From JALZAH01 sp051000755 (GTDB lineage: Bacteria > Actinomycetota > Acidimicrobiia > Acidimicrobiales > Palsa-688), in the NCBI GenBank assembly GCA_051000755.1, contig JBPCNZ010000120.1, forward strand, positions 1 to 64,000: DNA of 64,000 bases, in the 5' to 3' direction. Position 1 is the first letter of the stretch; each line of letters starts with the position of its first letter. Below are positions 32,824 to 41,717 of the stretch, piece by piece. Made by a program: the position numbers and the translations under genes. Under the pieces are notes generated by a model, which saw only the letters and a program-made list of their open reading frames with translations, did no database searches and had not been told where the DNA came from.

Positions 32824-34137
32824 TCAGCGCGCCTCGGGGGCGAATCCGACGATCACCTCGTAGGAGGTGGCATTGCTGAGGTCGCTTACGAGCAGGTCAA
32901 CCCATGCTCGTGTGTAGCCGTAGCCACGAAGCAAGCGGTCCCAGCGGCAGTATCGGCCCTCGGTCGCTTCGGGCTCCGCAGATCCTGTGGCGGGTCGCAC
33001 CTTGTAGTACTTCCAGGCCCGCTGGTGTGTATCCGAAGTGAATCGATACGGCAGCCGCTCACGAACGAGGCTGACGACCTCGCTTGGGCGCAGCAGGTCG
33101 CCTGAGGCGACGGGGACCTGTTTGGGCTTGGTCACGATCGCAAGCTTGGCCAGTTCCTCGTCCAGCTCCGGCGAAATTTCCCCTGGACGGACAAAGTTCA
33201 CGACGGCATCCGCTGACCGGTCGCGGTTGGCAGTGACAGGAACGAAGAACACCTGGAGGGCATACTCGGGGCTTCGCAGAACGTCCTCAGATACTTCTTC
33301 CCGATGTCGGCACAGAAAGTCCTGGACGTCGGTCGGAAGCTGCGCCTGCGCTCGCTTCAGAGAGCCCAACCCCGCTGGGTCCCTGAATCCAGAAAGCTGC
33401 AGTGGTACGCAGAGCTGGTCACCGAGGGCAGCCTCCTCCCCAAACTGCTCGACGAGCACGTTCTCGAAATTCAGCAACATTGCCTGAGCCTCACCAAGAA
33501 TCTGAAGGTCGAGCGCCGGAAGGTACCGATGGGCGATCAGGTGACGCAACTTTAAGAAGAAGTCAAGGTTGGCTCGCATCGCGGCCCTGTCCGGACCGGC
33601 GAGCGCCGACTGAAGGAGCTCCCAGGTCTCCTTCACCTTCCCTCTGCCGTCTATAAGAACCTGGCGTCCCGCATCGTCGCGGACGTAGTAGTCCACCCCG
33701 TCTCGCTCGAGGACTGCTTGGAACAGGGAGTTCCAGGCAATAATCATGAGGACGATGAAGGTCTCGCTGCGGAATCCGGCAAGCGGGTCGTTGTAAATCC
33801 GAACTGCCGCTAAGCCGGACTCCCTTGCTTTCGCCAAGAGCCGGTACTCCTCATCGAGGTCACCTGCGTCGGTGGGACTGATACCGCGCGCCCGCAATAG
33901 GGCTTCCAAGCGTTCGATGTGCTCGGTCTGCCCAGACTTACGCTCGGTCTCTTGCCCGAGCCAGCGGCGCGCGTAGGCTGTAAATCGCTTGCCGTGGCTC
34001 GCGGCGTCACCCCAATACTCAAGTTCAAGCGCTGACTTCGGGGCGCCCGCTTCCCAGCGGGCAAACATCTCGCCTGCAAGCGCCTGATGCTCGTTCTCTG
34101 TCGGCTCGTTTTTGGAAGCACCATCAGCGACGACCAC
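32824..34137 (-). CDS. DUF3644 (HEPN-like) protein
   Basis: 437 residues from GTG 34137. Residues ~100-250 match DUF3644: LAKARESGLAAVRIYNDPLA, TFIVLMIIAWNSLFQAVLER and LKLRHLIAHRY, the last containing RHLIAH, an Rx4H motif of HEPN ribonucleases (Arg ~197, His ~202). The C-terminal part, EISPELDEELAKLAIVTKPK and YRFTSDTHQRAWKYYKVRP, is the usual extension of the family with a probable DNA- or RNA-binding tail. DUF3644 proteins recur in defence islands and are thought to cleave RNA to block growth. Same direction as the UvrD gene and 170 bp upstream of it; the two may form an operon. Confidence 0.75.
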   Translation of the reverse strand: MVVADGASKNEPTENEHQALAGEMFARWEAGAPKSALELEYWGDAASHGKRFTAYARRWLGQETERKSGQTEHIERLEALLRARGISPTDAGDLDEEYRLLAKARESGLAAVRIYNDPLAGFRSETFIVLMIIAWNSLFQAVLERDGVDYYVRDDAGRQVLIDGRGKVKETWELLQSALAGPDRAAMRANLDFFLKLRHLIAHRYLPALDLQILGEAQAMLLNFENVLVEQFGEEAALGDQLCVPLQLSGFRDPAGLGSLKRAQAQLPTDVQDFLCRHREEVSEDVLRSPEYALQVFFVPVTANRDRSADAVVNFVRPGEISPELDEELAKLAIVTKPKQVPVASGDLLRPSEVVSLVRERLPYRFTSDTHQRAWKYYKVRPATGSAEPEATEGRYCRWDRLLRGYGYTRAWVDLLVSDLSNATSYEVIVGFAPEAR

Positions 34138-34305
34138 GGTTGCACCTCCGCTAAACTGGCGTCGGCAGCAACGATAGGGTTCCGAAACGGTCCGTGTTCC
34201 GAGGTTGCGGGCTGCCAGCCGGTCGAACTCCTTCGGGAGGACTCGACCTGCCAGATTGCTTACAGCGATGATCTGAGTAATTGCCTCAAAGTGCTTATGA
34301 CCCAG

Positions 34306-34905
34306 CTACACCGACCAGGGTGGTGCCGGCGCTGAGAGTTCCAGACGGTCATCTATCGAATGGTCGTCACCCACGGTCCGGTTCGACTGGACTTTCAGAG
34401 GGCCAAGCCCAGGATGGTCGACGAGTGCGGCCGGCCCGTGCAGGTGGAACACGGCGGCTATGGCGAGCGGGGCGACAGCGGGACCTCTCCAGACGAGAGG
34501 CTCTTGACGGTCGAGGTCGAGGGCCACGAATTCTCGACCTGGGTCGAGGCCTACCCTGCATCCGGTGATCTTCTCCCAGCGCCACCCGTGGAGCTGTTCG
34601 TCTCCAAGCCTGCCGACCACCCGGGCGTTGGTTATCAACCATGGCCTGATCGGTGGGGCCAGGGGCTGCGTCTGTCGCGAGTTGGCGAACATTGGACGAG
34701 CCGGCGGGTCGGCGTCGAAGCGCATCGGGGTCTCGGCCCAGATCACCTCGCCATGGTCGAGCACGACGCCGATCCGGTAAGGAGCCTGTGCGGTCGGTCG
34801 CCCCTGGTAGAGGTCGACGGCGAGTCGCCGAGCCGTCTCGGTGGACCAGGTCTGTGTGTCGTTCTCCCATCTGGCGAGTGCCTTGGCCCGGTTGCGCTTA
34901 CCCAT
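34306..34905 (-). CDS. Hypothetical protein downstream of the relaxase
   Basis: 199 residues from ATG 34905 with a strong GGAAGGAG site 7 bp upstream, 15 bp after the relaxase stop, so the two genes are co-transcribed. The central part (PWLITNARVVGRLGDEQL then WRWEKITGCRVGLDP and REFVALDL) resembles a PH-like beta barrel found in many actinobacterial proteins; the N-terminus is basic (MGKRNRAKALARWEND). It may bind lipid or protein in the conjugation apparatus, but I cannot name a family. Confidence 0.6.
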   Translation of the reverse strand: MGKRNRAKALARWENDTQTWSTETARRLAVDLYQGRPTAQAPYRIGVVLDHGEVIWAETPMRFDADPPARPMFANSRQTQPLAPPIRPWLITNARVVGRLGDEQLHGWRWEKITGCRVGLDPGREFVALDLDRQEPLVWRGPAVAPLAIAAVFHLHGPAALVDHPGLGPLKVQSNRTVGDDHSIDDRLELSAPAPPWSV

Positions 34906-34920
34906 CTGCGTCTCCTTCCG

Positions 34921-37900
34921 TCACAGGTCTGGTCCAACAGGTTGAGGGGCGACGGTGACCTCAGCGCCGGCCCCAGGCGTGGCTTCCTTGTCAGCTCGGG
35001 TGATCCGCAGGGCCCGGTCGATGGCCGCCTGAGCCTGCTTGTGGTGGCCGATCTGCTCGATGGAATGGATCGACTCCTTCCCGGCGATCAGGCTCTTGCC
35101 GTCCCAGGACCACCGTTCCCGGTAGGCGGCGACGGTCGCCACGTCGGCCATCCATGCCTCCCGGCGGAGCGGGTCGGCCGGTGGCGTACCGAGTTGGCGG
35201 ATCCAGGGGGCCCGTTTGGCTACGGCGGTCTCGGCCAGGGTTCGGGCGCGTTGTTCCATCGCTCGGTCCCGCTCTTCCAAGGCTCGGAGCATGTCGGGAT
35301 TCGTCACGCCCCGGGCTCTGGGGATAAGTCCGGCGATCAGGTTGTCTGCGGCCCGGCGCTTCGAGCCGGCTGCCTCAGTCCAACGGTCCACCCGGCCGTG
35401 GAGCGCCGACGCCGGGTCGGCGACGTTGGCCAGGGTACGGGCCTGTGCCAGGTTGGGGAAGTTGGTCTCGATGTCGAGGCCGCGCGCTTCCGCTTCCCGA
35501 AATGCGGCCACAAGGGGGCCGTGAGCATCACTGGCCCGCACCTGATCGAGCTCGGCATCGGTGAGCCCGGAGCGCTCCAGGAGAGCCTCCCACCGGTCCG
35601 CTTGGGCTTCCTTGGCGATCGTCAGGTATTCGGCGGAAAGGCGGACGAGGCCTTCCATCTCCTCGTGGGAGCGACGAATCGTGTCGTGGGCGGCAACATC
35701 GGCGCCCTCGTTGGCCAGGACCGAGACGAGCACTTCTCGAGCGGTCTGCGGTTCGCTGGTCCCATCGTGGGAGGTTTGCGGGTCGGGGTCGTAGCCCGTG
35801 TCAACGTAGAGCTGGTTGGATTCGCGGCCGCGGGTGGCCGCCACGTAGAGCACCTCCCGGGCCGTGGTCGGCGACACCATGGCGTGGGCGGTATCGACGG
35901 TTCGGCCCTGGGCCCTGTGCGCGGTGGAGGCGTAGCCCAGCTCGACGTGCGCGGCCACGTAGTCTGCGGGCAGTACCAGCTCACTGGCACCACCGGCTCG
36001 CTTGACGGTCATGCTGCCATCATCGTTGCTGGCTGTGACGATCCATTGGTCCCCGTTCTTGACCCACGCCCTGCCCGTGGTCAGCAGCCGCTCGTTTTTC
36101 CTGGTGACCACCCGGTCCCCTACGCCTGCCGTCGCTCCCCCGGCGACGGCCAGGCCGGCTTCGCTCACCTCGCCCCCAGCGATCCGACCTGCCCTAACCC
36201 TGGCGTTCAGGTCCATGACCGTGGCCAGGTCGGCTGCGATCATCAAGGACCGCTTCCCGTCCGCCTCGTCGGCTTTCCATGCCCTGTAGGCGGTGGCGAG
36301 CATCTCGTCGCGGTCCCCGCTCTTGATCCTGTCATGGGCCTGATAGGAGTGGATGGCGACCTCCCGGCCGAGGCGAAGCTCGACGCTGGCCGCCTTTTCC
36401 CACGCCGAAGCAAACCGGCGAACGTCGGTCAACTCGGGGGCGAGGCCCTCGCGGTCCCGAACCAGGGCCCGGAACATGCCGCCGGCTTCCACTCCGGAGA
36501 GCTGTGCCCAATCGCCGACCAGGAGCACCTTGGCGCCGGCTTGGTCGGCGGCGGTTACAAGTTCGTCCAGGGCAAAGGTGCCGGTGAGGGAGGCTTCGTC
36601 CACGATCACCAGCTGTCGTGGCTGAAACTGCCAGCGCTCGATATCGGCTTCGATTCTGGTGATCTCGGCCGCGAGAGAAGCGATTGCAGATGAGCCTGCG
36701 GGGAGGTTCGCAATCCGACCTCGGAGGTTGGCTAGCTTCCCCCTGCGAGATGCGGTCTGCCGGCACTCGTGCAGCCACTTGGCCGTGTTCTCCGTCGAGA
36801 TCCCCAGCTCCCTGGCCAGCACCTCCGCCGCTGACGCCGAGGGCGCGAGCCCAAGCACCGAGCCGGACCCGTGCTCGCTCTCCCAGGCCGCTCTCAGCCC
36901 GGCCATCGTGGTCGTCTTCCCCGTCCCAGCCGGCCCAACAAGCACATCCAGGGACCGCCCGGACGTAGCGATCTGCTCAACCGCGACCGCCTGATCGACC
37001 GACAGCCCGTGCTCCCTGCCGGCCAGCTCGCACTCCGCGATCGCTGCGACGATGCCCACCGGGACCGTGGGGCCGGTCATTTCCTGCCCTGCGGCAAGGA
37101 GGCGGCCCTCGGCGTCGAGCACAGACTGGTGGGTGAAGAGCTTGTGGTCGGTGGCCCGGAATCGGCTCGTGCCATCCGCCCGGCGAAAGCGTTCCGGGGT
37201 GTGGTGAAGGTCGGGGGCGGTGACCACAAGGGACCCGGAGAGGGTGATGTCTGCGGTCCGCTCTACGACGGCGACGCGCTCGTCGGGGGAGGCGAAGCGG
37301 ACCCCGTGGAACTGGCGGTGGACCTCGGCCACCACATTGGCGCGTGAGAACGTGGACCGCTTCCCCGCCACGGCGAGGGCGGCCAGGCCGGCGGCGTCAG
37401 CGAGGATCGGCTCGGCAAAGTCATCTGCACGGAGCAACGGCAGGTCGTTGCGGTCCTTGAGCGTCGACACCCATCCGATCGGGTCCGTGCCCACATGGGC
37501 GACTGCCCGTTGTCTCCACTCGCCGGACAGCGCGGCCAGGCTTTGATGCTGCTTGGCCTGGCGGGTGGCCAGGTTCGCCTGTTGGTTGAGGCGCACCTTC
37601 TCCAGGGTTGTCGGCTGCCGGCCCTGTGCGGCGACGAACTGCTCGATGAGGCCGTCACGGTGCGATTCGATGGCGTCGCGTCGTTGTGAGAACTCGGCCA
37701 TCAGCGTCTCGGAGACACCCTCGATCTCCCACTTGGCCATCCCTGCCCGGGTGTGATGGCCATCCCAGGCGAAACCCATGGCTTCGGTCAGCATGTCGGC
37801 CAGGACCCCTTGGTGCAGCTCGGAGAGGGTTACCACCGACTTGAACAGGCCCCGGGAGTCGAGAGTTCTCCAATTGCCGTCCGAAGTCGACTTCGCCCGG

Positions 37901-38595
37901 TTGAGCACGACCACATGGTCGTGGAGCTGGGGGTCGCCGGCCCTGCTGTCCCAGTGGGTGAACGAAGCCGCTACCACCCCTTCGATGTCCTCTTGGACGA
38001 CTCCGTTCGTACCCGACCTGGAGTGGAAGATGGTCTGCTCCGCATAGGCGAGCGTGTAGGCGATTGCCCGACGGTGGCACTCGTAGATGATCGCCTTGGT
38101 CCCCTGGTCGGCCACTGCCCACGCCGCCGAGACGCTCTTGGTGGGGCTGAACGTGAGGTCGAACCCGGCCACGGGAGCCTTCAACTTGCAGGTCTTCGCA
38201 CGCTCCTCCGCCTCGAGCCTGGCCCGCCGCTCAGACCGTTCAGGCTCGCCGAGGTCTGCCGGGAGAGCAGCCACACGCCGCCCGATCCGCTCTCCGAGGG
38301 TGGGGGGCTGTCTGTTCGGCCGGCGAGCCCCAAGCACCTCCCCGGTGATCGGATCGGCGCAGTTGCCGAGCATGTTCCACAAATGCTCCTCGGTGACCTC
38401 AGACCCCGCCGCGACGCCCTTCCCGCCATCGAGAGCGGCGAGCCCAGCACCGAGAAACACGCCTGGCGGCGTGCCCGACTCGGCGTAGTAGCGGGTCAGG
38501 TTGTTGGACAGGTGGGAGGCCCCGTCCCCCCCAGCGACGGACTCCATGAGGTACTTGTAGCCGGCACCAAGGGACACCCGGCGAATCGTGATCAC
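34921..38595 (-). CDS. MobF conjugative relaxase (TraA/TrwC type)
   Basis: 1224 residues from GTG 38595 (MITIRRVSLGAGYKYL, the canonical MobF start; GGAG lies 6 bp upstream). The relaxase domain has the catalytic Tyr in GAGYKYL (~11-17) and the His triad in DPQLHDHVVVLN (~220-231). A RecD-type helicase follows: LVGPAGTGKTTTMAGL (~550), LVIVDEASLTG, KVLLVGDWAQLSG and YASTAHRAQGRT. The protein should nick oriT, stay bound to the 5' end and unwind the strand for transfer. The gene is intact and long. The T4SS-like genes are 9 kb away, and no coupling ATPase is present in the window. Confidence 0.93.
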   Translation of the reverse strand: MITIRRVSLGAGYKYLMESVAGGDGASHLSNNLTRYYAESGTPPGVFLGAGLAALDGGKGVAAGSEVTEEHLWNMLGNCADPITGEVLGARRPNRQPPTLGERIGRRVAALPADLGEPERSERRARLEAEERAKTCKLKAPVAGFDLTFSPTKSVSAAWAVADQGTKAIIYECHRRAIAYTLAYAEQTIFHSRSGTNGVVQEDIEGVVAASFTHWDSRAGDPQLHDHVVVLNRAKSTSDGNWRTLDSRGLFKSVVTLSELHQGVLADMLTEAMGFAWDGHHTRAGMAKWEIEGVSETLMAEFSQRRDAIESHRDGLIEQFVAAQGRQPTTLEKVRLNQQANLATRQAKQHQSLAALSGEWRQRAVAHVGTDPIGWVSTLKDRNDLPLLRADDFAEPILADAAGLAALAVAGKRSTFSRANVVAEVHRQFHGVRFASPDERVAVVERTADITLSGSLVVTAPDLHHTPERFRRADGTSRFRATDHKLFTHQSVLDAEGRLLAAGQEMTGPTVPVGIVAAIAECELAGREHGLSVDQAVAVEQIATSGRSLDVLVGPAGTGKTTTMAGLRAAWESEHGSGSVLGLAPSASAAEVLARELGISTENTAKWLHECRQTASRRGKLANLRGRIANLPAGSSAIASLAAEITRIEADIERWQFQPRQLVIVDEASLTGTFALDELVTAADQAGAKVLLVGDWAQLSGVEAGGMFRALVRDREGLAPELTDVRRFASAWEKAASVELRLGREVAIHSYQAHDRIKSGDRDEMLATAYRAWKADEADGKRSLMIAADLATVMDLNARVRAGRIAGGEVSEAGLAVAGGATAGVGDRVVTRKNERLLTTGRAWVKNGDQWIVTASNDDGSMTVKRAGGASELVLPADYVAAHVELGYASTAHRAQGRTVDTAHAMVSPTTAREVLYVAATRGRESNQLYVDTGYDPDPQTSHDGTSEPQTAREVLVSVLANEGADVAAHDTIRRSHEEMEGLVRLSAEYLTIAKEAQADRWEALLERSGLTDAELDQVRASDAHGPLVAAFREAEARGLDIETNFPNLAQARTLANVADPASALHGRVDRWTEAAGSKRRAADNLIAGLIPRARGVTNPDMLRALEERDRAMEQRARTLAETAVAKRAPWIRQLGTPPADPLRREAWMADVATVAAYRERWSWDGKSLIAGKESIHSIEQIGHHKQAQAAIDRALRITRADKEATPGAGAEVTVAPQPVGPDL

Positions 38596-38667
38596 GCCCA
38601 TCTCCGAGGGTCCTGAGGGCGTAGGTCGCCTCTCATCGATAGGCGACCGGGGGGCCGACGATCCGGT

Positions 38668-38719
38668 CTGAGGACCACTCAGAGTTGAGCGTGTCGCTGT
38701 CACCTTTGGGTGAACACGC
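38668..38719. other. Two hairpins upstream of the relaxase, candidate oriT
   Basis: Close upstream of the relaxase start are the inverted repeat CTGAG-GACCA-CTCAG (38668-38682) and GCGTGT/ACACGC (38689-38694 and 38714-38719) enclosing CACC-TTTG-GGTG (38701-38712). oriT sites of MobF relaxases usually lie next to the relaxase gene and contain an inverted repeat followed by the nick. Position and structure fit, but no nic consensus can be assigned. About 250 bp further on (38720-38970) I see only imperfect GGGTCTGGCCGGG duplications. Confidence 0.4.
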
Positions 38720-38989
38720 GGTTTTTCCACCTCGAATGCCAGCCGTCTGAAGCAACTGGTGGTGAGGTTTCGAGGGCCTGGCCGGGTCTAAGGGTCTGGC
38801 CGGGGGTCAGGATGCTGGCCGATGGTGGGTCGGGAGTCTGCGACGGGTGATAAGGGCGGCGTTGATAAAGGCTGGGCGATGGGCGAGGCCGGGGACCTGG
38901 CGGCGGCGGCGTATCCGGTCGACAACGGACAGCGGTTGCGTTCCTGCCTGAGGCTCGATGGCCGGGGTAGCCAGACAACGTCTTCGCCC

Positions 38990-39346
38990 GACTCGGTGTT
39001 CAGCGGATTGCCTCAGCGGTGTTGTCCACGCCGTGCATCCCACGACCTTTCATCCGGGTCGTGCCCGACTTCCTTCCCGCCCGGACGGCGCTGGTCTACA
39101 TCAGCGGGTGGCCGAGCTGATCTGCGCCGCCGGGCTGTGGCGTCGGGCCCACTGGGCCGGCGTCGCCGCTGCGGTGCTCCTGGTCGTCATCTGGCCTGCC
39201 AACCTGCAGATGGCCATCAACGCCCAGCACGGTCACGCCCTCACCACCACGATCGAGGACTGGATCCGCTTCCCCCTCCAGATCCCCCCATCCGGTTCGC
39301 CCTGCAGGCCAAAACAACCTCCCGTGGCCGCCCGGCAACGGCCTGA
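38990..39346 (+). pseudogene. DoxX-like membrane protein, frameshifted
   Basis: Three frames must be joined: VVPDFLPARTALVYISG, then VAELICAAGLWRRAHWAGVA with AAVLLVVIWPANLQMAINAQ, and finally IRFALQAKTTSRGRPATA ending at a stop at 39346. The combination is the DoxX-like family of four-helix membrane proteins, including the FPLQIP motif. The last break falls in a run of C (ATCCCCCCATCC), the first in AGCGGGTGG. It does not encode a complete protein. It lies alone in a region upstream of the SRPBCC gene. Confidence 0.6.
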
Positions 39347-39437
39347 CGGGATTCGCTGACCAGGTGAGGCCGACGGGTCCGAGCGTGGGCGGCGGAGGCC
39401 CGGGGCTGGCCCACAGGAGGTCGGCGTTGCCCGCCGG

Positions 39438-39908
39438 TCAGTAGACGGTGTCGCCGGAGGGCAGGCTTCTTGCCGGGGCGTGTCGGCCGTGGCCCGAACC
39501 GCAAGCGGCGGTGAGCTCGGTGACGGCGGAGCGCAGCCGGCGCAACTGGAGGTGCATGCGGCCTCGCTGCGTCGTTTCGTCGGCGGCTCCGGTGACCGCC
39601 GGTGCCGCGTCCGCCGTGACCGTGATGCTCACGTCTGCGCCGGCGATGGCAGGGATGACGGTCAGCTCGACGCGCTCCTCGCGGCCATCGACGAGCGAGG
39701 AGATGGTGTAGCGGTGCAGGGGACCGTCACCGTCGACGCGGGTCGCCGTCGTTGCTCCGCCGGCCTTCACGGCCTGGTGCCGGTCGCCGTCGGGCGGCCC
39801 CACGGAGCGGAACTCGCTCCAGCGGGGAAGGTTGTGCACGCCGCCCACGAAGGCTCCGATCTGGTCGGGGCTGCGGGCGATGTGGATCGACTCCGTGTAG
39901 ATGCTCAT
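39438..39908 (-). CDS. SRPBCC/polyketide-cyclase-like protein
   Basis: 156 residues from ATG 39908, which overlaps the preceding stop (ATGA). The N-terminus YTESIHIARSPDQIGAFVGG then VHNLPRWSEF is typical of the SRPBCC lipid/ligand-binding fold (START-like), followed by strands HRYTISSLVDGREERVEL and SITVTADAA. Such proteins bind small hydrophobic molecules or act in stress responses. The C-terminus is basic and probably disordered. Coupled to the 169-residue gene upstream. Confidence 0.6.
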   Translation of the reverse strand: MSIYTESIHIARSPDQIGAFVGGVHNLPRWSEFRSVGPPDGDRHQAVKAGGATTATRVDGDGPLHRYTISSLVDGREERVELTVIPAIAGADVSITVTADAAPAVTGAADETTQRGRMHLQLRRLRSAVTELTAACGSGHGRHAPARSLPSGDTVY

Positions 39909-40414
39909 ACCGCCCCGCTTCGTGGTCCTTCGAGACGGACAACGGGCGCGTCGGGCAAGCCGGCCCTGGCGGCAGCGTGACGGAAGCTGCCGATGCCATC
40001 GTCCAAGGCGGCGGCCAGATCGGGGGCGCGGACCCAGAACCGGGCGCCGTAGCGGCGGAGGGAAGGCGAGCAGACCGCGACGCCGCCCAAGTCGGCGACC
40101 TCACGTTCCAGCACTCTGCGTTTGGCCTCGAAACCGGTGCCCGCCGTTACCGTGGCAGCGTCGGCCGCCACCTCGATGACGACACTCCGCTCCTGGAGGG
40201 GCCGGTACCCTACGGCCACCTTCGTGGCGGTGTTCGACAGCTCGCCGTACAGGCCTTCCAACTCGGCGTCGAGGGCCGCCTCGGCGGCGGTGTCGCCCTG
40301 CACGCGGGCACGACGGCTGCGCTCGACCACATCGACGATCTGCAACTCGAGGCCGACAGCGTGGTCGGCCGGCGCCTGCATCGTCGCAAAGCAATGCTCG
40401 GGATGCTGGTCCAT
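39905..40414 (-). CDS. Hypothetical protein coupled to the SRPBCC gene
   Basis: 169 residues from ATG 40414. It has helical N-terminal segments (DVVERSRRARVQGDTAAEAA), a central KVAVGYRPLQERSVVIEV strand region and a C-terminal FWVRAPDLAAALDDGI part. Its stop overlaps the next start by 4 bp, so the two are made together. Family unknown. Confidence 0.5.
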   Translation of the reverse strand: MDQHPEHCFATMQAPADHAVGLELQIVDVVERSRRARVQGDTAAEAALDAELEGLYGELSNTATKVAVGYRPLQERSVVIEVAADAATVTAGTGFEAKRRVLEREVADLGGVAVCSPSLRRYGARFWVRAPDLAAALDDGIGSFRHAAARAGLPDAPVVRLEGPRSGAV

Positions 40415-40545
40415 GAGGGGTGTCTCCTTTCGCTCGGCACCACGCGTGAACAGTGGCGCCGGGTCGGGTGACCGCTTCCACCGTAGGCCGTAAGCAGCCC
40501 CCCAAGTCAAGGCACCGGGCACAACCGCGCCCCAAGAGCGGGGAC

Positions 40546-41059
40546 CTACGCCTTCCCCAGGACCTTGTCTGGGTCGTGGAGGACGATGGTGCCGGCGACG
40601 AGGTCATGGAGGCTGCGGCGGTCGGCCCGCGCTGCGAACAGGACGGACGACACGATCTGGGTGATGATGCTGAGGATGCCCTCGGCGATCCGGCCGACGC
40701 TCTCGCGCAGGGCCATCCACCTCCAGCCGGCAACCTTGCCGGTCTCAGGCCGGTAACAGCGCATACCGAGCACCTGCAACGCAGGAATCTGGCCTCGTCC
40801 CCACACGATCAACCCCAGATCACATACCCGATGACGAGCGTGACGATGGCCAGAGGGATGGCCAGGAAGAACGCCCCGATGCGGCGCCCGACGGCGGCCA
40901 GCTGCGTGCCTGCGGGGAGCAGCAGCCCGCTGGCCTGGTTTTGGTACATGCCGCCGGGGACCGGTCCGCCCGTCCCATATCCGCCCGGTGGCGGAGGCGG
41001 GTACGGCGGTGAGTCCCAGGCCGGATGTGGCTGGTCGGGATCGGAAGGCTGGCTCCTCT
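40546..41059 (-). pseudogene. RDD-family membrane protein, frameshifted
   Basis: The distal part (40812-40546) reads GLIVWGRGQIPALQVLGMRC then RWMALRESVGRI and HDLVAGTIVLHDP, the RDD core with its conserved Arg/Asp. Upstream, in a different frame, MYQNQASGLLLPAGTQLAAV then GRRIGAFFLAIPLAIVTLVI gives the missing first helix; the two join if one base is inserted in TGGGGTTGAT at about 40807. A proline-rich leader (PPYPPPPPGGYG) precedes it. RDD proteins are integral membrane proteins of uncertain transport role. The single break makes it a pseudogene or an error. Confidence 0.65.
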
Positions 41060-41411
41060 AGGTCCCCCCGCGTGTGCTGGCCTCAACTGCCGACAACCGA
41101 GCGCTCAAGGCCGGCCGCCAACCGGGAGCCCATCGGGGTCCCACCCGCCCTTAGCTCTGCGGAACGGGTACCAGCGGTCGTCGCGTCCCAACGCTGAGGC
41201 GTTTCTCACCCGGGCCAGCTCGAGGCGGCTCTGCGGGCCCGGGCACGGGGCAGCTATCCGGCCGAGGCACCCGTCGAGCTGCTCATCGCACAGGGGACGT
41301 GGCTTCGCCGGGCTGACTTCCTCAGATTGAGCTGACCATTCGCGCTTCGGCTCTCCGGTCGCCACCGGTGGGGAGCGACTGGCGTTCCCCGCCGAGTTGG
41401 GAGTGATGCCG

Positions 41412-41717
41412 ATGTCGACGACCCATCCTGTGTCCGCCGCCGCCCGTCAGCGAGCTCGGGAGCATCAGCGGGCTACTACCAAGGCTGTCGCCACCGTCGA
41501 GGCTGCAGCTGCCCGGGAGGAGGCCGCCCAGGCCAAGCGGGGAGAGGTTCTCGCTTCACAGGATGTGCTCGTAGCCGCCGCCCAGGCGGACCTGTCTGCG
41601 GCGATCGCCGCCTTAAGCGCCGTGGTGGGCGTCGATGTGGCCGCTGATCTGCTCGACTTGCCCAAGGCCGAGGTTCGACGGGCGTCTACGGCCCGAGCGG
41701 AGGCCACGGCGCTATGA
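41412..41717 (+). CDS. Small coiled-coil protein, first gene of an overlapping trio
   Basis: 101 residues from ATG 41412 (ATG 41406 also possible). It is almost entirely alanine-rich helix (ATVEAAAAREEAAQAKRGEV then AAQADLSAAIAALSAVVGVD), with an Arg-rich start (SAAARQRAREHQRATTK). The stop overlaps the next gene's ATG (ATGA at 41714-41717). Likely an accessory or complex-forming protein for the helicase in the operon. Confidence 0.55.
   Translation: MSTTHPVSAAARQRAREHQRATTKAVATVEAAAAREEAAQAKRGEVLASQDVLVAAAQADLSAAIAALSAVVGVDVAADLLDLPKAEVRRASTARAEATAL

Noticed and set aside
21733..34137. BREX, DISARM or Pgl system
   Set aside because: No PglZ, BrxL, PglW, DrmB or DrmA-like gene is present; the genes match GmrSD-like, type III-like and DUF3644 families.
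34360..36693. 777-residue open frame opposite the relaxase
   Set aside because: Antisense shadow of an intact gene with clear motifs.
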